Assembly: GCF_016785085.1 (NCBI RefSeq)
Contig: NZ_JAENHO010000023.1
Coordinates: 26,525-90,524 of the forward strand
From: Paractinoplanes lichenicola
Lineage (GTDB): Bacteria > Actinomycetota > Actinomycetes > Mycobacteriales > Micromonosporaceae
Reading direction: 5' to 3'
DNA: 64,000 nucleotides
In this document: positions 15,355 through 23,694 of the stretch, in pieces
Position numbering within the stretch: position 1 is the first letter of the stretch
Layout: each line of letters begins with the position of its first letter
Notes under the pieces: generated by a model
The model's input: the letters and a program-made list of their open reading frames with translations, nothing else
Told to the model about the DNA's origin: nothing
Databases searched by the model: none
Translations under genes and position numbers: made by a program

Positions 15355-15948
15355 GTGTACGAAGGCGCCATCCAGGATCTGATCGACGAGCTGGGGCGGC
15401 TGCCGGGCGTCGGCCCGAAAAGCGCCCAGCGGATCGCCTTTCACGTCCTGTCCGCGGACCCGGCCGACGTCAACCGGCTGTCCACCGCCCTGCGCAAGGT
15501 CAAGGAGCTCGTGCGGTTCTGCACGATCTGCTTCAACGTGGCCGAGTCGGAGCAGTGCCGGGTCTGCCGTGACCCGCGGCGCACCAACGAGGTGTTGTGC
15601 GTCGTCGAGGAGCCGAAGGACGTCGTGGCGATCGAGCGGACCGGCGAGTTCCGCGGCCGCTATCACGTGCTGGGCGGGGCCATCAATCCGCTCGAGGGCA
15701 TCGGCCCCGACAATCTGCGCATTCGCGAGCTGCTGCAGCGGCTCGGCACGGGTGAGGTCAAAGAGTTGATCCTCGCCACTGACCCCAACACCGAGGGTGA
15801 GGCGACCGCGACGTATCTCGCCATCATGGTGAAGCCGATGGGGATTGCCGTCACACGTCTGGCAAGCGGTTTGCCTGTTGGTGGTGACCTTGAGTATGCG
15901 GACGAGATCACTCTGGGTCGTGCCTTCGAGGGGCGCCGCGCAGTCTAG
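15355..15948 (+). CDS. recR: Recombination protein RecR
   Basis: A 198-residue protein of RecFOR-type recombinational repair. It shows the helix-hairpin-helix LGRLPGVGPKSAQRIAFH, the C4 zinc finger CTICFNVAESEQCRVC, the Toprim domain with VVEEPKDVVAIE, and TDPNTEGEATATYLA. The GTG start at 15355 gives the standard N-terminus (YEGAIQDLIDELGRLPG). It is the last gene of the dnaX-ybaB-recR cluster. Confidence 0.96.
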   Translation: MYEGAIQDLIDELGRLPGVGPKSAQRIAFHVLSADPADVNRLSTALRKVKELVRFCTICFNVAESEQCRVCRDPRRTNEVLCVVEEPKDVVAIERTGEFRGRYHVLGGAINPLEGIGPDNLRIRELLQRLGTGEVKELILATDPNTEGEATATYLAIMVKPMGIAVTRLASGLPVGGDLEYADEITLGRAFEGRRAV

Positions 15949-16355
15949 GCGTACGCAGGGTCACTGCATGATCACAACGCGATAGCATTTTGGCCCGGAA
16001 TTGCTCCTCGCACGTCATCTACACGGTAGTTTCCGTTTGGTCGGGGCCGCAGGTCACGGTCACATCACGACGGGGACACGGAACCGCGCGTGTGCGGTCG
16101 GTGAACTTGACCTGAAGCACCGCAGTAGGTGAGTGTTCCTCCGATGGCGGCACACCCGCCGTCGAGTGCCTTCGTGGCGTCGGTCTGATCTGACCCATGC
16201 GACGAGGGTCGGCACTCGAGGCATGCGATAACCGATCGGTTGCCGTTCGCTGCGTGGGCCATCGTCATCCGGGTCTCGCGGGGGTTCTCCAGCCCTGCGC
16301 GCCGGGGGCCGTGGACTCATGCTCGGCCGGCCGCCGGGAGAGGACCGGCGCATAG
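15949..16355. other. Intergenic region before the peptide ABC operon
   Basis: No supported gene. Possible control elements are TAGCAT (15983-15988) and the perfect 12-bp palindrome AACCGATCGGTT (16230-16241), which could be a small repressor site upstream of the transporter operon. Confidence 0.35.
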
Positions 16356-17363
16356 ATGTCGCTTGGCCCAGAGGCGTCGGTCACCGACGAGAAGACCGCG
16401 CCTACCGCCGACGCGGCTGACCGCCCTGGCGAGCAGGCGATCGCCGGACGATCGCTCAAGCAGATCGCGTGGCGTCGCCTCAAGAAGGACAAGGTGGCGA
16501 TCGCCGGTGCGTGCGTCGTCATCTTCCTCATCGTCGTGGCGATCCTGGCCCCGCTGCTGATCAAGCTGCTCGGTCACCCGATCGACGAGTATCACAACGA
16601 CGCGCTCGACACCGAGCTCGGCACCGGCCTGCCCAAGGGCGCGCTCGGCGGCATGAGCTGGGAATACCTGCTGGGCGTGGAGCCGCAGACCGGCCGTGAC
16701 ATCTTCAGCCGGATCATCTACGGCGCGCAGACCACGCTGACGGTCGCGTTCCTGTCGGCCTTCCTGTCGACGCTCTTCGGCACGATCTTCGGCCTGGCCG
16801 CGGGCTTCCTCGGCGGCTGGGTCGACTCGGTGATCAGCCGGATCATGGACTTCCTGCTGGCCTTCCCGCAGCTGCTGTTCGCCATCGCGCTGCTGTCGGT
16901 CCTGCCGGACGAGTTCTTCGGGCTCGGCCCCCGCTGGTCGCGGGTGGGCGTGCTGATCGGCGTCATCGGCTTCTTCGGCTGGCCGTACATCGGCCGCATC
17001 GTGCGCGGCCAGACGCTGTCGCTGCGCGAGCGCGAGTTCGTGGAGGCGTCGCGCAGCCTGGGCGCCCGCTCGGGCCGGATCCTGTTCCGGGAGCTGCTGC
17101 CCAATCTGGCCGCGCCGATCCTCGTCTACACGACGCTGATCATCCCGACCAACATCCTGACCGAGGCCGCCCTGAGCTTCCTCGGCGTCGGCATCCCGCC
17201 GCCGAACCCGTCCTGGGGCGGCATGTTGTCGGACGCGGTGCAGTTCTATCGCATCGACCCGATGTACATGATCATTCCGGGCTCCGTGATCTTCATTACC
17301 GTGCTCGCCTTCAACCTCTTCGGTGACGGCCTGCGCGACGCGCTCGACCCCAAGGCTCGCTGA
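16356..17363 (+). CDS. Peptide ABC transporter permease, DppC/OppC type
   Basis: A 335-residue inner-membrane permease. After about 45 cytoplasmic residues comes the first helix (KVAIAGACVVIFLIVVAILAPLL), a periplasmic-type loop, then five more helices. The EAA loop that contacts the ATPase is REREFVEASRSLGARSGRILFRELLPN. The C-terminus NLFGDGLRDALDPKAR is standard for DppC. It is the first gene of a five-gene operon whose order (permease C, binding protein, permease B, two ATPases) differs from the classical dppABCDF. No strong ribosome site precedes the ATG. Confidence 0.93.
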   Translation: MSLGPEASVTDEKTAPTADAADRPGEQAIAGRSLKQIAWRRLKKDKVAIAGACVVIFLIVVAILAPLLIKLLGHPIDEYHNDALDTELGTGLPKGALGGMSWEYLLGVEPQTGRDIFSRIIYGAQTTLTVAFLSAFLSTLFGTIFGLAAGFLGGWVDSVISRIMDFLLAFPQLLFAIALLSVLPDEFFGLGPRWSRVGVLIGVIGFFGWPYIGRIVRGQTLSLREREFVEASRSLGARSGRILFRELLPNLAAPILVYTTLIIPTNILTEAALSFLGVGIPPPNPSWGGMLSDAVQFYRIDPMYMIIPGSVIFITVLAFNLFGDGLRDALDPKAR

Positions 17364-17432
17364 GCCGGCGGGACGAAGAACCACGCAATTTCCGCGGACC
17401 GGCCGGGTTCGCTTTCGAGGAGGTAGGAACAG

Positions 17433-19208
17433 GTGGCACGCAAGACAAGGGTGCTGGCGGCGTCAGGCGTCGCTCTCGCACTCGGGCTGACCACCGCCGC
17501 GTGCGGTGGCGGCTCGGACGACGATGACAACGGCGGTACCGCTTCCAACGGCAAGTCGGAGTTCGGCGCCGCGATCACCAGCGTGGTCAACCCGAGCACG
17601 ACCAAGGGCGGCACGCTGAACCTGTGGTCGTCGCAGGACGCAGACAGCTGGGACCCGGCGCGTGGCTACTACGCCTTCGTCTGGAACCTCAACCGCCTCT
17701 ACACCCGCAAGCTGGTGGACTACGCCGCCGCTCCGGGCAAGGACGGCCTGAAGGTCGTGCCCGACCTGGCCGAGGCCGAGCCGACGATCAGCGCGGACAA
17801 GCTGACCTACACCTTCAAGCTGCGCAGCGGCCTGAAGTGGGACGACGGCGCGCCCATCACGTCCAAGGACGTCAAGTACGGCGTCGAGCGGGTCTGGGCG
17901 ACCGACGTGATCTCCGGCGGCCCCTACTACCTGCCGAACGTGCTCGACCAGGGCCAGAACTACAAGGGCCCGTACAAGGACACCGCGCCCGACAAGCTGG
18001 GCCTGAAGTCGGTCACCACGCCGGACGACTCGACGATCATCTTCAAGCTGGCCAAGCCGTACTCGGACTTCCTGTACCTGCTGGCCATGCCCGGCTCCGG
18101 CCCGGTTCCGCAGAAGCGTGACACCGGCGCCCAGTACGGCCAGAAGCCCGCCGCCTCCGGCCCGTACATGTTCAAGTCGATCGCCCCCGGCAAGAGCGTG
18201 TCGTGGGTCCGGAACCCGAACTGGGACCCGGCCAGCGACCCGATCCGCAAGGCGCTGCCCGAGGCGATCAACCTGACGATCACCACCAACGCCGACGACC
18301 TGGACAACCGTCTGCTCGCCGGCACGGCGGACCTCGACGTCGGCCAGACCGGCGTGCAGGCCGCGGCCCGCACCAAGCTGCTGACCGACAACAACCTGAA
18401 GGCGAACGCCGACGCCCCCAACACGGGCTTCCTCCGCTTCGCCGACATGACGCCGGTCGCGCCGCTGAACAACATCGAGTGCCGCAAGGCGGTCATCTAC
18501 GCCGCCGACCCGACCTCGATCCAGACCGCTCGCGGTGGCCCGTACGCGGGTGGCGACATCGGCACCAGCATCCTGCCGCCGAACATCGCCGGCTCGGACA
18601 CGAACTACGACCCGTACAACCGCAAGCAGGGCAAGCCGCAGCTGGACAAGGCCAAGGAGGCCCTGACCAAGTGTGGCCAGCCGAACGGCTTCAACGTGAA
18701 GATCGCCGCCCGTAACAACCGGGCCGCCGAGGTCAAGACCGCCGAGGCGCTGCAGGCGTCGCTCAAGGCGGCCGGCATCACCGCCTCGATCGACCAGTAC
18801 GACGGCGCGCAGGACTCGGCCATCGGTGGTTCGCCGGAGATCGTGAAGCAGCGCGGCTACGGCATCATCATCACCGGTTGGGGCGCGGACTACCCGAGTG
18901 GCGCCGGCTACATGCAGCCGCTCGCCGACAGCCGATTCATCACGAAGAACGGTAACTTCAACCGTTCGGAGATCAAGGACCCGGCGATCGACAAGCTGTT
19001 CGACGACGCCGCCGGCGAGACCGACCCGGCCAAGGCGGCCGAGATCTACAAGCAGATCAACCAGAAGGTCATGGACGGCGCGTACGTTCTGCCGTTCGTG
19101 GTCGACAAGGCGCTCAACTACCGCAACCCGCGGCTGACGAACGCGTACGTGCACGAGTCCTTCGGCATGCTGGACTTCCAGGCGCTCGGCGTCAGCGACG
19201 GTAAGTGA
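17433..19208 (+). CDS. Peptide/oligopeptide ABC transporter substrate-binding lipoprotein
   Basis: A 591-residue family 5 solute-binding protein. The lipoprotein signal ends at the lipobox TAAC (Cys24), followed by an Asp-rich linker. Family 5 landmarks include KGGTLNLWSSQDADSWDPA near the mature start, LTYTFKLRSGLKWDDGAPITSKDVKYGVERV, and SGPYMFKSI. It captures peptides or similar solutes outside the membrane and delivers them to the flanking permeases. GTG 17433 follows AGGAGG. A strong stem-loop 60 bp beyond its stop probably protects this part of the mRNA, giving excess binding protein. Confidence 0.94.
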   Translation: MARKTRVLAASGVALALGLTTAACGGGSDDDDNGGTASNGKSEFGAAITSVVNPSTTKGGTLNLWSSQDADSWDPARGYYAFVWNLNRLYTRKLVDYAAAPGKDGLKVVPDLAEAEPTISADKLTYTFKLRSGLKWDDGAPITSKDVKYGVERVWATDVISGGPYYLPNVLDQGQNYKGPYKDTAPDKLGLKSVTTPDDSTIIFKLAKPYSDFLYLLAMPGSGPVPQKRDTGAQYGQKPAASGPYMFKSIAPGKSVSWVRNPNWDPASDPIRKALPEAINLTITTNADDLDNRLLAGTADLDVGQTGVQAAARTKLLTDNNLKANADAPNTGFLRFADMTPVAPLNNIECRKAVIYAADPTSIQTARGGPYAGGDIGTSILPPNIAGSDTNYDPYNRKQGKPQLDKAKEALTKCGQPNGFNVKIAARNNRAAEVKTAEALQASLKAAGITASIDQYDGAQDSAIGGSPEIVKQRGYGIIITGWGADYPSGAGYMQPLADSRFITKNGNFNRSEIKDPAIDKLFDDAAGETDPAKAAEIYKQINQKVMDGAYVLPFVVDKALNYRNPRLTNAYVHESFGMLDFQALGVSDGK

Positions 19209-19268
19209 TCTCGCTCTGCCCTTAACGGCATCGGGTAATTCGAAGGGTTGGTGAAGGCCGCCCGGAGC

Positions 19269-19308
19269 GGGCGGGCATCGGTTTCCGCAAGGAAGCCGGT
19301 GCCCGCCC
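19269..19308 (+). terminator. Intra-operon 18-bp stem-loop with GCAA tetraloop
   Basis: Arms 19269-19286 and 19291-19308 pair over 18 bp with two G-U pairs and a GNRA (GCAA) loop. There is no T-tract. It lies between the binding-protein and permease genes and is more likely an mRNA stabiliser or partial attenuator than a full terminator. Confidence 0.6.
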
Positions 19309-19326
19309 ATCCGATGGCCGAACGTC

Positions 19327-20328
19327 GTGCTGTCATACATCGTTCGTCGCGTGTTCAACGCGATCATCACGCTGCTGGTGGTGACTGCGGTCACGTTCGG
19401 CATCTTCTTCGCCATTCCGAAGGCGATCGGCACCGACCCGGCGTTGCTCTACATCGGCAAGCAGTCGGACCCGGCGGCCATCGAGGGCATCCGGCAGAAG
19501 ATGGGGTTCGACGATCCCATCTACGTGCAGTACGGCAACTTCCTCAAGGGCATCGTGGCCGGCCGTGAATACTCCAACGGCCCGGACGTTACCGACTGCC
19601 CGGCGCCGTGCCTGGGCTATTCGTTCTCGACCGACCAGGAAGTCACCCCGCTGCTGCTGGAGGACATCCCGGTCACCCTGTCGCTCGCGCTCGGCGCGGC
19701 GGTGCTGTGGCTGATCATCGGCATCTCGTTCGGCGTGGTCTCGGCGCTCCGCAGAGGCTCGTTCGTCGACCGGGCCGCGATGACCACGGCACTGGCCGGC
19801 GTCTCCCTACCGGTCTATTTCACCGGTCTGCTCTCCTCGGCGATCTTCGTCTACGCGCTGGGCTGGCTCCCCGAGAGCAATTACAAACCGTTCACCGAGG
19901 ATCCGGGTCAGTGGTTCACCAGCCTGATCCTGCCCTGGATCACGCTCGCGTTCCTGTTCGCGGCCACGTACGCCCGCCTGACGAGAGCCAACATGCTCGA
20001 GACGCTGGGCGAGGACTACGTGCGGACCGCGCGGGCCAAGGGCCTCACCGAGCGGGTGGTCATCGGCAAGCACGCCCTGCGGTCGGGCCTGACCCCGATC
20101 GTGACGATCTTCGGTCTGGACCTCGGCGCCCTGCTCGGCGGCGCCGTCCTCACCGAGAACGTCTTCAACCTGCGCGGCCTCGGCTATCAGGCGCTCAACG
20201 CGATCCGGCAGAACGACCTGCCCGTGATCCTGGGCGTGACGCTGATCGCCGCGTTCTTCATCGTCTTCGCGAACCTCATCGTCGACCTGGTCTACGGCTG
20301 GATCGACCCGCGCGTGCGACTGGCCTGA
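19327..20328 (+). CDS. Peptide ABC transporter permease, DppB/OppB type
   Basis: A 333-residue permease. The N-terminus LSYIVRRVFNAIITLLVVTAVTFGIFF is the usual first helix of DppB. The extracellular loop holds two cysteines (DCPAPC). The EAA loop (DYVRTARAKGLTERVVIGKHALRSG) contacts the ATPases, and the C-terminus ends LVYGWIDPRVRLA. The GTG start 19327 fits the family N-terminus. It partners the DppC-like permease three kilobases upstream. Confidence 0.93.
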   Translation: MLSYIVRRVFNAIITLLVVTAVTFGIFFAIPKAIGTDPALLYIGKQSDPAAIEGIRQKMGFDDPIYVQYGNFLKGIVAGREYSNGPDVTDCPAPCLGYSFSTDQEVTPLLLEDIPVTLSLALGAAVLWLIIGISFGVVSALRRGSFVDRAAMTTALAGVSLPVYFTGLLSSAIFVYALGWLPESNYKPFTEDPGQWFTSLILPWITLAFLFAATYARLTRANMLETLGEDYVRTARAKGLTERVVIGKHALRSGLTPIVTIFGLDLGALLGGAVLTENVFNLRGLGYQALNAIRQNDLPVILGVTLIAAFFIVFANLIVDLVYGWIDPRVRLA

Positions 20329-20339
20329 GGGAGAGTCAC

Positions 20340-21380
20340 GTGTCCATCGGCGCCACCAACGCCCGCCCGTTCCTCGAGATCAAAGACCTCGCCGTACGGT
20401 TCGAGACCGACGACGGCATCGTCCAGGCGGTCTCGGGCTCGACGTTCAGCCTCGAGGCCGGCCAGACCCTGGGCATCGTCGGCGAGTCCGGCTCGGGCAA
20501 GAGCGTCACGTCGCTCGCCATCCTGGGCCTGCACCGCACCCGCAGCAACGCGAAGGTCAGCGGCGAGATCTGGCTCGAGGACCAGGAACTGGTCACCGCC
20601 ACCGACGAGGACGTCCGCAAGCTGCGCGGCGGCAAGATGGCGATGATCTTCCAGGATCCGCTGAGCGCGATGCACCCGTACTTCACGGTCGGGTCGCAGA
20701 TCGTCGAGGCGTACCGGGTGCACCACCCCGGTGTGAACAAAAAGGTCGCCCGCGAGCGCGCGATCGACATGCTGGCCCGGGTCGGCATCCCGCAGCCGGA
20801 GCGGCGCTTCAACGACTACGGTCACCAGTTCTCCGGCGGCATGCGGCAGCGCGCGATGATCGCGATGGCGCTGGTCAACGACCCCAAGCTGCTGATCGCC
20901 GACGAGCCCACCACGGCCCTCGACGTGACCGTGCAGGCGCAGATCCTCGACCTGATCCGCGACCTGCAGGAGGAGTTCCACTCCGCGGTCATCATGATCA
21001 CCCACGACCTCGGCGTGGTGGCCGAGCTGGCCGACGACGTCCTGGTGATGTACGGCGGCAAGGTGATCGAGAAGGGCGCCGCGCTCGAGGTCTTCCAGAA
21101 CCCGCAGCACCCGTACACGTGGGGCCTGCTGGGCTCGATGCCGCGTCTCGACCGCGAGGTGCGCGAGCGGCTCAACCCGGTCAAGGGCTCGCCGCCCAGC
21201 CTGATCAACCTGCCCGACGGCTGCGCCTTCCACCCGCGCTGCCCGTACGCGGGACGCAACGGCAACCGGTCGTTCACCGAGGTGCCCGAGCTGCGCGGCG
21301 ACGCGCACAAGGTCGCCTGCCACCTGCCCTCGGAGGATCGCAACAAGATCTTCCAGGAGGAAGTGCTCCCGAACCTGTGA
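20340..21380 (+). CDS. Peptide ABC transporter ATP-binding protein, DppD type
   Basis: A 346-residue ATPase. Walker A is GESGSGKSV, the Q loop is MIFQDPLSAMHP, the signature is QFSGGMRQRAMI, and Walker B is LLIADEPTTALD, followed by the His switch ITHDLGVV. The C-terminal oligopeptide-transporter extension has GCAFHPRCPYA and a later Cys (VACH). GTG 20340 overlaps the GAG-rich stretch after the permease stop, 11 bp downstream. It powers uptake together with the next gene. Confidence 0.95.
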   Translation: MSIGATNARPFLEIKDLAVRFETDDGIVQAVSGSTFSLEAGQTLGIVGESGSGKSVTSLAILGLHRTRSNAKVSGEIWLEDQELVTATDEDVRKLRGGKMAMIFQDPLSAMHPYFTVGSQIVEAYRVHHPGVNKKVARERAIDMLARVGIPQPERRFNDYGHQFSGGMRQRAMIAMALVNDPKLLIADEPTTALDVTVQAQILDLIRDLQEEFHSAVIMITHDLGVVAELADDVLVMYGGKVIEKGAALEVFQNPQHPYTWGLLGSMPRLDREVRERLNPVKGSPPSLINLPDGCAFHPRCPYAGRNGNRSFTEVPELRGDAHKVACHLPSEDRNKIFQEEVLPNL

Positions 21381-21397
21381 GCGGAGAGAAAAAGACT

Positions 21398-22435
21398 ATG
21401 AGCGAGAACCTGCTCGAGGTCTCCGGCCTGGAGAAGCACTTCCCGATCACCAAGGGCCTGCTCAAGCGGCAGATCGGTGCGGTCCGCGCGGTCGACGGCA
21501 TCGACCTGCAGGTGCGGGCGGGCGAGACGCTGGGCCTGGTCGGCGAGTCCGGCTGCGGCAAGTCGACGACCGGGCGCCTGTTCACCCGGATCCTGGAGCC
21601 GACCGGCGGCAAGGTCGTTTTCGAGGGCGAGGACATCTCGCACAAGAACGTCAGCCAGCTCCGGCCGCTGCGCCGCGACGTACAGATGATCTTCCAAGAC
21701 CCGTACTCGTCGCTGAACCCGCGGCACACGGTCGGCGCGATCATCTCGGCGCCGCTGCAGATCCAGAACATCCCGACGCCGCAGGGCCTCAAGAAGGCCG
21801 TGCAGGAGCTGCTCGAGCTGGTCGGCCTCAACCCGGAGCACTACAACCGCTATCCGCACGAGTTCTCCGGCGGCCAGCGCCAGCGCATCGGCATCGCGCG
21901 GGCGCTCGCCCTGCGGCCCAAGCTGATCGTCGCCGACGAGCCGGTCTCCGCGCTCGACGTGTCGATCCAGGCCCAGGTGGTCAACCTGCTCGACGACCTG
22001 CAGCGCGAGTTCGACCTGACGTACGTGTTCATCGCGCACGACCTGTCAGTGGTGCGGCACATCTCGGACCGGGTCGCCGTGATGTATCTGGGCAAGGTCG
22101 TGGAGATCGCCGAGCGCGACGAGCTCTACAAGAACCCCCGCCACCCGTACACGGTCGCCCTGATGTCCGCGGTGCCCGTGCCCGACCCGGCCCGCCGCGA
22201 CCGGGCCCAGCGCGACCGGGTGCTGCTGACCGGCGACGTGCCGAGCCCGATCAACCCGCCGTCCGGCTGCCGGTTCCGCACCCGTTGCTGGAAGGCGCAG
22301 GACATCTGCGCCACGGAGGAGCCGCCGCTGACCGTCCGGCTCGAGGACCCGCAGTCGCACCTGACCGCGTGTCACTTCCCCGTCGTCGACGACGAGACGG
22401 TGGCCGGCCGCCGGCCCGCGGCCACCCCCGCCTGA
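21398..22435 (+). CDS. Peptide ABC transporter ATP-binding protein, DppF type
   Basis: A 345-residue ATPase, last gene of the operon. It starts LLEVSGLEKHFPITKGLLKR, has Walker A GESGCGKST, the Q loop MIFQDPYSSLNPR, signature EFSGGQRQRIGIARAL, Walker B LIVADEPVSALDVS and the His switch IAHDLSVV. The C-terminal extension holds GCRFRTRCWKAQDICA. GGAGAG lies 11 nt before the ATG. A strong terminator follows. Confidence 0.95.
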   Translation: MSENLLEVSGLEKHFPITKGLLKRQIGAVRAVDGIDLQVRAGETLGLVGESGCGKSTTGRLFTRILEPTGGKVVFEGEDISHKNVSQLRPLRRDVQMIFQDPYSSLNPRHTVGAIISAPLQIQNIPTPQGLKKAVQELLELVGLNPEHYNRYPHEFSGGQRQRIGIARALALRPKLIVADEPVSALDVSIQAQVVNLLDDLQREFDLTYVFIAHDLSVVRHISDRVAVMYLGKVVEIAERDELYKNPRHPYTVALMSAVPVPDPARRDRAQRDRVLLTGDVPSPINPPSGCRFRTRCWKAQDICATEEPPLTVRLEDPQSHLTACHFPVVDDETVAGRRPAATPA

Positions 22436-22446
22436 CCCCGTACGCG

Positions 22447-22488
22447 AAAAAGGCCGTTCCACCCCGTGCGGGGCGGAACGGCCTTCGC
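22447..22488 (+). terminator. Operon terminator
   Basis: AAGGCCGTTCC (22450-22460) pairs with GGAACGGCCTT (22475-22485) around an inner CCCG/CGGG stem. It lies between convergent units. Confidence 0.75.
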
Positions 22489-22498
22489 CGTTACGCGG

Positions 22499-23620
22499 TC
22501 AGGAAACGCGAGAGACGCGCGCCACCAGCTGCTCGACCTCATCGATCTTGCTCTGGGTGGACTTGGCCCGGGCGGCCGCGATGGGGCCCGTGCCGATCAG
22601 CTCGCAGTTGAGCACGGTCTCGCCGGCCACCGGGTCGGCGCAGAAGTCCTCCGTGCCGCCGGCTCCGTTGAACGAGTCGGTGCCTTCGTTGCCGGCCAGG
22701 ATGTCGTCGGCGTCGCCGGCCGCGAGCGCGTCGTTGCCCGGCCCGCCGAGCAGCATGTCCTCGCGGGCGGTGCCGAGCAGGCGGTCGCCGGCGTTGCCAC
22801 CGATGATGACCTCGACCGTGCCGCTGATCGTGTCCTTCTCGCCGGTGCGGCCGTCGTCACCGGCGACACCGTCGGCGTCCGCGCTGACCGGCTTGGTGCG
22901 CTGGCTGTAGGTGACGATGTCCTGCGTGCCGGCGCCGCCGATGAGCGCGTCGGCATCCGCACCGGTGATGTCGGCCGACTCCAGGAGCACGTCGTCGTCG
23001 GCGCCGCCGTCCACGACGTCGTTGCCGGCCTCGCCCCACAGGCCGTCCTCGCCGTTGCCGCCGAGCAGACGGTCACCGGCGGCCCCGCCGAACAGGAAGT
23101 CGTCGCCGTCGCCACCCGAGATGGCGTCGGCGCCGCCCTCGCCGCGCAGCGTGTCGCCGCCGCCGAGGCCCCAGATCGAGTCGACGCCGTCGCCGCCGTA
23201 GACGTCGTCCTTGAGCGGACCACCGGTGATCTTGTCGTTGCCGGCCCGGCCCCAGGCGGTCATGCCCAGGCCGGAGTTGTTGATCAGGGTGTCGTTGCCG
23301 TCGCCGAGGTCGACGCGCACCCAGATCGGGGCGACCTTGAGGGCACAGTTGATTTTGGTGACGTCACCGCTGACCGCGGAGCAGCCCGTGCCCGCCTTGA
23401 TGCCGTAGACGTCGTCCACGGTCACCCGGTTGCCCGAGCGGGTCAGCACCACGGTGTTGGCCTTGCCGGTGGCGGCGGTGTACGTGACGATGTTGCCCCC
23501 GACGACCTGGACGATGCCGGTCGTGGCGGCCTCGGCCGGGAGCGCGATCCAGGCGGCGCCCGCGACGGCGGCGGCACTGATCGCGGCCGCACCGGTGCGG
23601 AGGGCAATGCGCTTGTTCAC
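22499..23620 (-). CDS. Secreted RTX-type calcium-binding repeat protein (paralog 1)
   Basis: A 373-residue exported protein. A Sec signal ends at PAEA-ATT near residue 32. An N-terminal beta domain (VVLTRSGNRVTVDDVYGIKAG) contains two cysteines around SGDVTKINC. It is followed by roughly fourteen hemolysin-type nonapeptides of the form GGxGxDxLxG (for example LGDGNDTLINNSG, GGAGTQDIVTYS), which fold as a calcium-bound beta roll. The C-terminus has a conserved Cys pair (DFCADPV...VLNCELIG). No catalytic domain is seen. It and the next two genes are tandem paralogs; paralogs 1 and 3 share long nearly identical stretches. GTG 23620 follows GAGAGGAAA. Confidence 0.85.
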   Translation of the reverse strand: MNKRIALRTGAAAISAAAVAGAAWIALPAEAATTGIVQVVGGNIVTYTAATGKANTVVLTRSGNRVTVDDVYGIKAGTGCSAVSGDVTKINCALKVAPIWVRVDLGDGNDTLINNSGLGMTAWGRAGNDKITGGPLKDDVYGGDGVDSIWGLGGGDTLRGEGGADAISGGDGDDFLFGGAAGDRLLGGNGEDGLWGEAGNDVVDGGADDDVLLESADITGADADALIGGAGTQDIVTYSQRTKPVSADADGVAGDDGRTGEKDTISGTVEVIIGGNAGDRLLGTAREDMLLGGPGNDALAAGDADDILAGNEGTDSFNGAGGTEDFCADPVAGETVLNCELIGTGPIAAARAKSTQSKIDEVEQLVARVSRVS

Positions 23621-23694
23621 GGCTGGTGTTTCCTCTCGTGAAGATCGAAGCGCAAGCATGATAGATCGATGCCCGCGCTTCCGCTGTCCCGTGG

